Program-made: the position numbers and the translations under genes
Assembly: GCA_951804985.1 (NCBI GenBank)
Contig: OX638134.1
Coordinates: 76,425,679 to 76,489,678 of the forward strand
Direction: 5' to 3'
Length of the DNA stretch: 64,000 bases
DNA from: Dryomyza anilis
Lineage: Eukaryota; Arthropoda; Insecta; Diptera; Dryomyzidae
In this document: one piece after another, positions 1-10,254 of the stretch
Layout: each line of letters begins with the position of its first letter
How positions within the stretch are numbered: the stretch's first letter is position 1
Notes under the pieces: model-generated
Seen by the model: the letters and a program-made list of their open reading frames with translations, nothing else
The model's database searches: none
What the model was told of the DNA's origin: nothing

Positions 1-2100
1 ACCCCTCTACGACGCTCCGTTTAGAAGTTATGAAGGTTTTAAGAAAAGTACAAAATATTAAGATTGAAAATTTGATTTCTCTGGTCTCCGTGCATCGATT
101 AAATTAATTAAAAAGTCAAATTAAATCTGAAAAATCCAGATATAAATGTGCCAACTTTGACCCCTCTACGACGCTCCGTTTATAAGTTATGAAGGTTTTA
201 AGAAAATCACAAAATATTAAGATTGAAAACTTGATTTCTCTGGTCTCCGTGCATCGATTAAATTAATTTAAAAGTCAAATTAAATCTGAAAAATCCAGAT
301 ATAAATGTGCCAACTTTGACCCCTCTACGACGCTCCGTTTAGAAGTTATGAAGGTTTTAAGAAAAGTACAAATATTAAGATTGAAAATTTGATTTCTCTG
401 GTCTCCGTGCATCGATTAAATTAATTTAAAAGTCAAATTAAATCTGAAAAATCCAGATATAAATGTGCCAACTTTGACCCCTCTACGACGCTCCGTTTAG
501 AAGTTATGAAGGTTTTAAGAAAAGTACAAAATATTAAGATTGAAAACTTGATTTCTCTGGTCTCCGTGCATCGATTAAATTAATTAAAAAGTCAAATTAA
601 ATCTGAAAAATCCAGATATAAATGTGCCAACTTTGATCCCTCTACGACGCTCCGTTTAGAAGTTATGAAGGTTTTAAGAAAAGTACAAAATATTAAGATT
701 GAAAACTTGATTTCTCTGGTCTCCGTACATCGATAAAAAAAAATTAAAAGGCAAATTAAAATTGGAAAATCCAGCTATAAATGTGCCAACTTTGACCCCT
801 CTACGACGCTCCGTTTAGAAGTTATGAAGGTTTTAAGAAAATTACAAAATATTAAAATTGAAAACTTGATTTCGCTGGTCTCCGTGTTTTGATTAAATAA
901 ATTTAAAAGGCAAATTAAAATTGGAAAATCCAGCTATAAATGTGCCAACTTTGACCCCTCTACGACGCTCCGTTTAGAAGTTATGAAGGTTTTAAGAAAA
1001 GTACAAAATATTAAGATTGAAAACTTGATTTCTCTGGTCTCCGTGTTTTGATTATATAAATTTAAAAGGCAAATTAAAATTGGAAAATCCAGCTATAAAT
1101 GTGCCAACTTTGACCCCTCTACGACGCTCCGTTTAGAAGTTATGAAGGTTTTAAGAAAAGTACAAAATATTAAGATTGAAAACTTGATTTCTCTGGTCTC
1201 CGTGTTTTGATTAAATAAATTTAAAAGGCAAATTAAAATGGGAAAATCCAGCTATAAATGTGCCAACTTTGACCCCTCTACGACGCTCCGTTTAGAAGTT
1301 ATGAAGGTTTTAAGAAAAGTACAAAATATTAAGATTGAAAACTTGATTTCTCTGGTCTCCGTGCATCGATTAAATTAATTTAAAAGTCAAATTAAATCTG
1401 AAAAATCCAGATATAAATGTGCCAACTTTGACCCCTCTACGACGCTCCGTTTAGAAGTTATGAAGGTTTTAAGAAAATTACAAATTTTAAGATTGAAAAC
1501 TTGATTTCTCTGGTCTCCGTGCATCGATTAAATAAATTTAAAAGGCAAATCTACGACGCTCCGTTTAGAAGTTATGAAGGTTTTAAGAAAATTACTGAAT
1601 ATCAAGATTGAAATATTGATTTCTCTGGTCTCCGTGCATCGATTAAATCAATTTAAAAGTCAATCTGAAAAATCCAGCTGTAAATGTGCCAACTTTGACC
1701 CCTCTACTACGTCAAATTAAATCTGAAAAAGTCAAATTAAATCTGAAAAATCCAGCTATAAATGTGCCAACTTTGACCCCTCTACGACGCTCCGTTTTGA
1801 AGTTATGTAGGTTTTAAGAAAATTACAAAATTTTAAGATTGAAAACTTGATTTCTCTGGTCTCCGTATCCGTTTAAAAGATATGAGGGATTTAAGAAAAT
1901 GTTGACTCATCAGTCGATTTCTCCAGGACCAGTGGATCGAATTGAATCGAAATAAATTTAGCAGTCAATAATCCAAATTGAAATCACTATAAAATGCGCC
2001 TACTTTGACGCTCCGTTTAGAAGATACGAAGGATTTTAGAAATTTTAAAATTCACAAAAATTGCGCAGACTTTAACCCCTCTACGACGCTCCTTTTAAGA
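1..2100. repeat. 158-159-bp satellite array (about 12 units)
   Basis: A head-to-tail array of a unit that recurs every 158-159 bp; the segment ACCCCTCTACGACGCTCCGT starts at 1, 160, 319 and 477. Units are nearly identical up to about 1,500. They fall into two subtypes that differ near the phrase GTGCATCGATTAAATTAA versus GTGTTTTGATTAAATAA. From about 1,540 on the copies are truncated and diverged, as expected at an array edge. The array runs off the left end of the window, so its full size is unknown. No reading frame stays open across units. Confidence 0.95.
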
Positions 2101-2470
2101 GATATATTACATCTCATATAAATTATATATAAATAATATTAATTATATTTATAATTAACTTACTAATTGATTTCTCGAGAATACCTTTTATCTCTCTACA
2201 ATGCTGCGAGAACGAGATTCTTTCTGAATTCGCTGGAACCACCTGGATAAATATTAGAAAATATTTTTATATTTAGTTTTCTTTATTATCTTTTTAAGTT
2301 TATATTTATATCACAGTAAAGAGTTTTAAAATCGATTTCGAAATGTGTGTTTTTCAACAGTAAGAGAACTCAAATGTATCACTTTCACTGAGTGCCTAAA
2401 TTTTTTTTTTTTACATTTTAAATTTATTTATAATTTATTTTCTAGAAACACTTAAATTTAAATGGATTTT
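2101..2470. other. AT-rich spacer, no gene seen
   Basis: Low-complexity AT-rich sequence between the satellite edge and the minus-strand exon. It would contain the 3' UTR of that exon if the exon is real; no clear element was recognised. Confidence 0.5.
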
Positions 2471-2796
2471 AAACTATTTTTTATCTTTCGGAGGTGTTTC
2501 CGGCGGTGTAGGTTTTGGTGGGGCTTCTTTTGCGTCCGCCGGTTTCTTATCAGTTTCAGTCTTCGGTTTGGCCTTGGCTGCTTCTGCAGTGGCTTTAGCC
2601 TTTTCCTCTGCAGCTTTGGCAGCTGCGGCTTCTGCTTCAGCTTTCATTTCCGCCTTACGCTCCTCTGATATTTCACCCAAACATCCAATAATTAAACAGT
2701 TCAGTTCCTTTTCAAATTGCTTTTTATTTCCCGTTGCAGTGGCGGATGCGCAATCACGAGCGACCAAAAATAACGAACGAACACAGTCGCTGGGAG
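2471..2796 (-). CDS. Probable terminal exon of an unrecognised Ala/Lys/Glu-rich protein
   Basis: The minus-strand frame has no in-frame ATG near its 5' end, so it is best read as a last exon rather than a whole gene. A good acceptor (pyrimidine-rich, ending CCTCCCAG) sits just upstream of 2796, and the frame then stays open to a TAG at 2471-2473. The encoded ~108 residues begin with a Cys-containing, partly hydrophobic part (DCVRSLFLVARDCASAT, then LNCLIIGCLGEISEERK). A run rich in Ala, Glu and Lys follows, likely helical, and then a Pro/Lys tail ending PPETPPKDKK. Codon use is clearly more GC-rich than the flanks, which supports coding. I do not recognise the family and found no upstream exon. 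It could also be an exon remnant stranded by rearrangement next to the satellite. Confidence 0.5.
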
Positions 2797-2854
2797 GGGT
2801 TTAGAAAAAGAGTGGATTATATTACCCGAACTGTAGTTCAAACAAGAAGCGTTT

Positions 2855-3020
2855 TTACAAAAAAAAAAAAAAATTAAATAAAAAAAAAAAATAAAAAAAA
2901 ATAAAAACAAAAATTTAAAAAAAAAAAAAACAAATTCAACAACAACAAAAATAAATAAAAACAAAATCATATTAAAAAAAAAAATAAATTATCAAAATAA
3001 TTTTTTTTTTTTTACTAAAA
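2855..3020. repeat. A-rich low-complexity tract
   Basis: Long runs of A broken by single T or C residues, ending in a T run. No coding or element signature. Confidence 0.8.
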
Positions 3021-3226
3021 ATAAAATATTCAGAGATTCATCCGGTACATTACTGTTAATTTTTGTATTGAATGTTTTACTCTCGAAAGTGATTCTTAAT
3101 CCATATATGCAAACGGTTTCTATAACCAAGGTTTGAAATCGAATTGAAAAAACTATTTCGGTTTTTGTTTTCTTCCTCGATTCGACTACGGTTTCGCTTT
3201 AAGTTTTATAACGAAACCGGTTTTTA

Positions 3227-3446
3227 CACCCAGAAAAAAATACTATATAAATAATAGTTTTGTACTATTAAAAATATTCAATAGGAAAAATTATTATTTT
3301 AATCGGAAAATACCATTAAATACTAGAAAATACCATGACATTGCCATTGAGTTTATATGAAAATTTTTATTTTTTGTATACTATTAAATCAATAATTGTC
3401 CTATTGACCAATTTTAATGGGATTTGAGGGAATTTTTTTCTGGGTG
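3227..3446. mobile_element. 220-bp TA-flanked MITE (Tc1/mariner-like)
   Basis: The left end reads TA|CACCCAGAAAAAAA and the right end is its inverted complement, TTTTTTTCTGGGTG|TA. This gives ~14-bp terminal inverted repeats flanked by the TA dinucleotide that Tc1/mariner-type transposases duplicate. The interior is AT-rich with no open frame, so the element is non-autonomous. The superfamily call rests on the TA target and short inverted repeats only. Confidence 0.7.
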
Positions 3447-3449
3447 TAG

Positions 3450-3916
3450 TTAAGATTTTGGTTCTTATATTAATTATACTTTTTATCCATATTTTCAATA
3501 TCTTGAATAACAAATTTGAAAAGTCTTATACGGAAGAGAACCTCCCCAGATTTCAGGTAGAATATTTATAAAGGTTATGATTTATTTTGAAAAACCAAAT
3601 CAATATGGTTGTTTTTTTATCGATATTGGAGTTCGAATTTTTATAATATTTTGATATATATAAACCGAATAGAAAAAATAATTTAAACTTGAATCAAATA
3701 CTATCCAATTAGATATTCACCCTATTAGGGAAGTCATGATCATGGTCTAATCATGTGTGTCACGTAACAGACGGGTTTAGTACAAAGTAAAACCTAGTAA
3801 GGAAGGTGTTGAAGTAGAGAAATGTTGATAGTTGATGTTAGTAAAAATTATGAACGTTATAGTCAGACTAAGCCTAAAAATTACCTCGGAAATCTTTTTA
3901 ATTGGTTTCCGGAGTA
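3450..3916. other. AT-rich spacer, nothing recognised
   Basis: No open frame of note, RNA gene or element ends seen. Confidence 0.5.
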
Positions 3917-4109
3917 ATTTTCCGAACGGCGGGTGAGCGCTTTTGATAGGCAATGTTTTACTCTCGTAGATTTGCCATTTACTGCCGAGCGGTAACGCGG
4001 TATAGAAAAATGTTTCTTTGAAAAGATGTTGTTAGCCCCAGTGCAGTCTTGAATCTGGGACCTTTCGGCTCGCAGTCAAACGCACTAACCTTGAGCTACC
4101 GACGCTACA
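3917..4109 (-). mobile_element. Truncated tRNA-derived SINE, minus strand
   Basis: On the minus strand the tRNA-like head lies at about 4,034-4,109, with an A-box-like TAGCTCAAGG and a degraded B box. The same non-tRNA body seen in the copies at 18.3 and 23.0 kb follows, including the stretches ACATCTTTTCAAAGAAACAT and GCGCTCACCCGCCGTTCGG. Similarity stops near 3,917, so the 3' part of the element and its TAA-type tail are missing or too diverged to see. This is the most diverged of the three copies. Confidence 0.8.
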
Positions 4110-4379
4110 ATTTGGGGTTTACGAATTCTAAAAATATCTGCAATTCTATTTCAGTTGGGTAAGTATAACGAATTTCGATTTGTTTTATTCGGGCACCACA
4201 AGTAATTACGTGGCACAAACATTATTTTTATATATTTGAGCAAAAAATCAAAATAAAACCATTAGGAAGGTTAGATCATATGGGAAATTTTAAATTAGGG
4301 ACATTTTATAGTAGGTGTTACTATGATAGTTATGATTATCAAAATTATTGTCGGTCTAAGCCGACTTTAAATACCCTAC

Positions 4380-5300
4380 ACATATGTGTGGTTACCATTC
4401 AAAGTGGTATATAGGTCACCAGGGAATACGAATCCTGAAAATAACTACAAACATTCAATCGCTGAAGAATTTCCATTCATTTGATACCCATATTTACAAA
4501 TGGGAAGGTGTACCGAATTTCGATTTTTTTTTTGGGAACCACAAGTCGTTTCGCCGGAAAACGTTATTTTCATGTATTTGTGCATGAAGTCAATATATAT
4601 TTGACCAAAAAAGTTTATCTAAGCACGTATACAGTAATATTGAGCTGTAGATGTAAATTTTATATGAGGTATTTAAACATAAATGGTCATATCACAGGTC
4701 ACAATGGACCGATCTAGCCAATTTGTTCGCATATACAGCGTAGGTATATAAGTAATCTAAATTATCAGTTTTATCCATCTAACTCTTCAATTTTTTAAGT
4801 TGTGGGGATTTCAACAGACAGACGGACAGACATACAGATAGAGGGACATCGCTAAATCGACTCAGGAAATCATGCTGATCAAGAATATATATACATTTCC
4901 ATACCGGAAATGTATATACCATTCAGTTTGGTACGCCGTTTGTAACACCAAGAAGGAAGCATCTCCTTCTTGGTGTTACAAACGGCGTACCAAACTGAAT
5001 ATACCCTTTCACTCTTAGTGTAGGGTATATAAAGGTTTAAAAGAAAATGCACCCGTAGATATCAGTGTTATATAATGTATATGAGTATATGTGGATCACA
5101 GGTCAAAATCGGCCGATCATGCCCATTTTGACAGACAGCGTAGGTATATAAGTAATCTAAATTAGGAGTTTCATTGATCTAGCTCTTCTAGTTTTTCTTT
5201 AATCGTGATTTCCACCGACAGACGACATACAAACATGCGGACAGACAAACAAATCCACGCAGGAGCTAATCAAGAATATATTACACATCAGTGATGCTAA
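4380..5300. repeat. Dispersed fly-type repeat, two partial copies
   Basis: Two related segments follow one another. Both carry AGCGTAGGTATATAAGTAATC, then a region with many GACAGACGGACAGACA-like steps, then GATCAAGAATATAT (about 4,690-5,035 and 5,100-5,290). The first ends in a TTTCACTCTTAGTGTAGGGTATA-type sequence. This block resembles the degenerate non-coding repeat common in fly genomes; I infer that from memory of the motif order, not from a search. Two hairpins sit inside the first copy. Confidence 0.6.
4888..5000. repeat. Two adjacent perfect hairpins (13-bp and 37-bp stems)
   Basis: 4921-4957 and 4964-5000 are perfect inverted complements of 37 bp separated by a 6-base loop (AGCATC). 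Just to the left, 4888-4900 and 4906-4919 form a 13-bp stem with a 5-base loop. The right arm of the large stem is the ordinary continuation of the dispersed repeat, so the left arm looks like an inverted duplication of it. Confidence 0.95.
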
Positions 5301-8250
5301 CTGGAAGTGAAATTCCCCAATTTGTGGGAAATTTTAGTCTTAGTGGGTAATCGGGGAATGGTCCACTTTTGGCGGGGAATTTCAAATTAGAATCTGTTAC
5401 ATTTTCTACATTTTTAAGGAGTAAAATATAGGGGCATATTCCAACTTTTGATCGAATTTCATATAAACATTTAAAACAAACGATTTTACTTTAATATTCG
5501 ATATCTTAGTACAATAAATAATAAAAAAAAAGAATTTTGCAGGTAAAATCGGATTCTATTGAAAACTGAAACATACCTATATTCGAATCATGGTTTCTAA
5601 TAAACACAATATATTAAATACGATATCTAGATCTAGATAAATTCCTTTAATATTTTTTGAATGTATCTGATGTTATGTTTTTAAATAAATGATAAATTTT
5701 TAGTTAATAAAAAAAATTTTTTTTTGTTTTTTTTTTTTAATAATAAGTTAATTTTTTTGTTTGCATTTTTTTGTCCATTAAAAAAAAACTATAAAAGTTT
5801 TACATAATTTGCTCACCATGGTTCATAATAAATAGTAACAAAAGTGGTAAAACTGTTTTTTTTTTCAAAAATAGTCCTTTAATGAGCATTATATCCTTAA
5901 GTTGTCCTTACATAGAATAACGTGTATACAAATATTTACCAAACATATCAAAATATTCAGCTATATTCTAAAGTTAAGATATATTACAATTCAAAATCCA
6001 ATTTTTGTGAACATTTAGTCCGACATATTTTAAGATTTTAGTAAACCATAAGTAATGATGTTTAAAGTCATCAATATTTTTATTTTATATTTTTATTTTA
6101 CGTTTTCTAAAAGTAGACTTTATTAGCTAAATTTTTGAATAAAAATCTAACTCCTGTCGTGGATATTATCAAAGATATTGATCCAGAAATGAACCCTTTA
6201 TATAATTTTATATTTTGATTTCAATCAAAATATTTTATTTTTTAGGCTAGGTGCTATTTACTAATAATACGATATCTAAAAATATAAGAGTGACATATCA
6301 TTTTAAAGATAATTTTATATAATACAAAATGTTATTCCAAACTCGTTAGAATAAAATTAGAAAAATTTCGACCGTTAAAATTACTATAGTAAAAAAAAGT
6401 CTACATTTTACGTGTTTGGCAAGCCATGAAACTCTAACGGTTAACTAAAATTGTATAATTTAAAAAATCATAATTTCACTAAGAGATTTTAAATAAAATA
6501 AAAAAAGAAAATTGACAGATATCTTTTTACACTTTGAGTAATAATAATGTTATTGAAAATAGTCGTTAAAAGTTCAAAAATGTTCTTTAAGCTCTGTGCC
6601 CAACATTACAGGAACACTTTTTTTTTTTGGTTTTAAAAGTTTCTTCTCAGTTTTAGAGGACCTAGTTTCAGAAAATCGACGCGGAGCGAAACATTTTACG
6701 ATTTTTGGTTTTTGAATCAGTCTTATGTATTTAAAACTTTGACAAGGAGAAATATAATTCGTAGAATTATTTATGCCTAATAGGGCTATATAAAATATTT
6801 ACTTAAGTAAGTAAAAAAAAATTGAAATAAACAAAAAATAAAATTAACTAAAATTTATGAATTACAATTTCAAATATATTTTTCTTAATTTAAATATTTG
6901 CTTTGATTTGTTGCCAACAAAATTGCACAGCGATTATTTTTTATATGTTGTATTATGTATTTGCCAAGTCAAAAGTTTTCACAACATTTCATATTTGACA
7001 CCGACGACATACATGACGAAATTTTCAGTTTTCTTTCTTTTTTTTTTGTTGCCAAAGTTCTGAATGAATTTGGGGTTTTTAAATCGCATGGTGTTCAGAC
7101 ATTATATTAAAATTTTGTTGTTTTTTTTTTATTTTATGTAAATATTAATAATTTAATATTTTGTAGAAAAATATGTGTGTCTGTAGATAAAATGCATTTA
7201 ATAATTTCAGCGTGATGAAAATATTCCACGCTATAATATTTTCAAGAATTTTATTGCCTGTAACATATTTGAATATAGAAATTGTTTTAATTGCGTAACA
7301 AAATTATGTTCGAAATAGTAAATTCATGGACATACTAATTTTCTATGAGACTATTTATTTTCTATGAGACTATTATATTCTAAGAGACTATATATTTAAT
7401 AGGGTAAATTACTACTATTACACTAGATATATGGACATGGACATATTTCAATCGAATTTCTATTGTATGTACAGGCTACAAAAAAAATGGCTCTCCCAAA
7501 CATAATTTTGCAGGCATTAACATGTATGTTTGGAATTTTATGTAAACATAATATATAATTGCCTGATAAATCATTTATAAACAGGGCTTTCTTTGAATAG
7601 TGTTGTAATGTGCTCTGATTTACATTAAAATGGTATATGTTCTAATAGAAACATAATAATTACTACATCCAAACAAAATAAATATTTGAATCGAAACATA
7701 AATATGTTTAAAATATAACATGATTTGTAATGACCTGAATATAAATATGTTTCCAAAGAAACATATCAGTTGTTTCAGTTCAAAAAGTAGTATGTTTTCA
7801 TAAAAACATATCTAAATATTTTTGGAAAGAAATTCTGAAAATAAAATAATAATAAAATATTGTTTTTTATTTTATTAATTTTTATTAAAAATCATTAAAC
7901 ATGTACAGTGGGAATTAATAATATTTGAATTCATATACAAATTTTTAAATGCATAATTAAATAATTGAATTAAAACTGCAAGTAAAAATCTCAGCGTTGG
8001 CAATGAATTAGCGGAGCCTGTTGTAAAAAACCATGCGGAATTCTGTTTGAAAATAGAAGCACTGATTTTTCAATTGTGGTTTTTTTAATGAAATATCCGT
8101 GTCGGCTTTTCACAAAATTTTTAGAAAAACATTCAGGAACAATTAAATTATATACTACACTATTAAATGATATTATTTGTTACGATTTGTACCACAATTT
8201 GTATATTTTTTAAATTTACAAATGACATCATATTACCGATACGAATAAGT
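5300..8250. other. AT-rich intergenic DNA, no gene recognised
   Basis: Only short chance open frames occur. Around 7,640-8,000 the motif AAACATA and its complement TATGTTT recur more than expected, giving small imperfect dyads, but no element boundaries could be placed. Confidence 0.5.
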
Positions 8251-8254
8251 TTTC

Positions 8255-8640
8255 TCAACAAACATCAAAAGACACGTATGCAGACAATGGCGGTCACTGA
8301 GTGTAAACTTCGTATACAAGAAGAATATTGCAAGAATACTTTTATTTAAATACAATTTCTTTTTTGTTTCCTTTCAAACATCAGTATATTTAAAAAGACC
8401 GATACATACTTTAAACGATAACAAAAGAGACGTAGATAGAAAATTCTGCTCAACGAGTGCCAACTTCGTATACAAGAAGCATGTTGGAAGAATACATTTA
8501 TTTAAATACAATTTCTTTTTTGTTTGTTTTTAAACATCAATATGTTCAAACGATGGCGTAGGTAGAAAATGCTGCGCAACGTTGCCAACTTCGTCTGTCG
8601 ATAACCAATCAAATGAAAACGAGCGTTGCGAACATACGTT
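8255..8640. repeat. ~155-bp tandem repeat, 2-3 copies
   Basis: The order AACATCA...CTTCGTATACAAGAAG...TTTATTTAAATACAATTTCTTTT recurs at a 155-bp spacing (CGTATACAAG at 8311 and 8466). A third partial copy follows, with CCAACTTCGT near 8,586. Confidence 0.75.
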
Positions 8641-10250
8641 ATAATTAGATTTGAATAGCATTTTCTGTTTGTTTTGAAACATAGTTATAACCAAGTAAAC
8701 TGCCAAAAAATAGTATTTTCAAATGCAATTAAAATGTTTACACATAGTAATATGTTATTACCATCTGAACAATAATTTAATTACACTTCATTCGTAATAC
8801 ATGTATGGTGATTTCGTATTATATTTTAATTACATTCAAACATATTCAAACAAATCTTTTCTATACGTGTATGTATTTTTCCAATGAAACAATATCAAAT
8901 TTCCCAGCAAACACTAAAACTTCCTATTTCAAAATCATAGGTTTCATTCAAAAAAGAGTATATGTTTTCCAAGTTGTTTTGGAATTCTAAAAGAGGCATA
9001 ATATGTTATTGATAGAAGATTGTTTATAAGTAATTTTTAACTTTTATAACTTTATCTCGAATAGTTTACAATATATGGAATCCTAAGAAGTAAACTCATA
9101 TCTTGTATGAGATTTGGATGTGTATGTCGAGTACGTTGACAAATTGTACTAATTTTCATACTTTGAATGACCTTTCTACTAAAATATATTGAACTTATTT
9201 CAACATTTTTTCGAATTAAATAAAATACCATGAAATAAAAAACCATGAAATGAATAGATTAAAACAATCTGTCACTGGAATTTCTGATACTTTTTGACGT
9301 ATAAGGTAATAGTTTCGATATCGTTAATATTACTAGTTAGGTTTTCTAGAAAGTTTGAGTTTTATTTCCAAAAACTAATAAGTTTACACAATTTTCAATG
9401 ATATACCTTCAATATAACCATGCCTCTCTATATTATACGAAAGTTTAGTATAACCTTGAAGAAGTGTAGTTTATTTTTTGTAGGCCCATTAAACTTAACC
9501 TTAAACCTGGCAAGTTCTATAACACCAGAGACCACAGCAGCCACAGGCAAAACTGCCAACCAGCGATGAATTTTGGCAACAATGCCAAAAGAATACACAT
9601 AGAACATAGGTTGTTTTGTTCTATTGTTTCTGTTACCAATACTACATAAAAATTGTTTTATATTCAATTTTAAAACATGCGCCAAATCCGAAATAAATTA
9701 AGAAAAACCACAAAATTCAGTTTATTGTCGCCGTTATAGAGAACAAAAAATACAAAAAAAAACGAACAAGAATTAAATAAAAACATTTCGATGAGATTTA
9801 TTTTTATTTTATCTTTTTTTTTTATTTAGTACCAATACACAAAGTATACGCGTACAAAATTCTATTGTTTAGAATTTCTGCACAATTTTAATTTATTTGC
9901 CATTAAATTTTTATTGGTATTTGCATTAAACGATACAATGTTTGTAGCTAACAGAAAATGCAATGAAATTAGCAATGAGAAAATATAATGAAAATTCTAA
10001 AGTTAGTTGATAATTCAAATATATCGACGACAAATGCACATTTTGTCGGGATAGCGGAAGCTCTTGCTATATAATACATTTCAGTTGAAAATTGTAAATT
10101 TTAGTGCAAAAATAATTCATATTTTACTTTGAGAATAACAAAATAATGTAATTTTGTAGGTGATTTCGTCAACATTGTCAACTTTAAAACAATTTATATA
10201 AATTAAAGAGTAAAAAAGAATAAAAAATTGATAGTCAATATAGGTCAATC
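8641..10250. other. AT-rich region upstream of the large coding exon
   Basis: Apart from the weak small frame at 9.4-9.6 kb, I see no gene. The 5' exon and promoter of the large gene that starts its long exon near 10,255 could lie here, but no convincing ATG exon or core promoter was identified. Confidence 0.4.
9428..9607 (-). other. Possible small ORF or exon remnant with one membrane-like segment
   Basis: A 59-codon minus-strand frame runs from an ATG at 9605-9607 to a stop at 9428. It encodes a hydrophobic stretch (HRWLAVLPVAAVVSGVIEL) followed by a basic segment (ARFKVKFNG), like a single-pass small membrane protein. The base composition over the hydrophobic part is visibly less AT-rich than its surroundings. 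No splice partners, homologue or strong start context are evident. It may be a chance frame, a decayed exon or a small mitochondrial-type membrane protein; I cannot decide. Confidence 0.25.
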
Positions 10251-10254
10251 ACAG

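Noticed and set aside
7640..8000. AAACATA/TATGTTT dyads as an operator or MITE
   Set aside because: The motif recurs irregularly, no end pair or target duplication could be found, and AT-rich DNA yields such dyads often.
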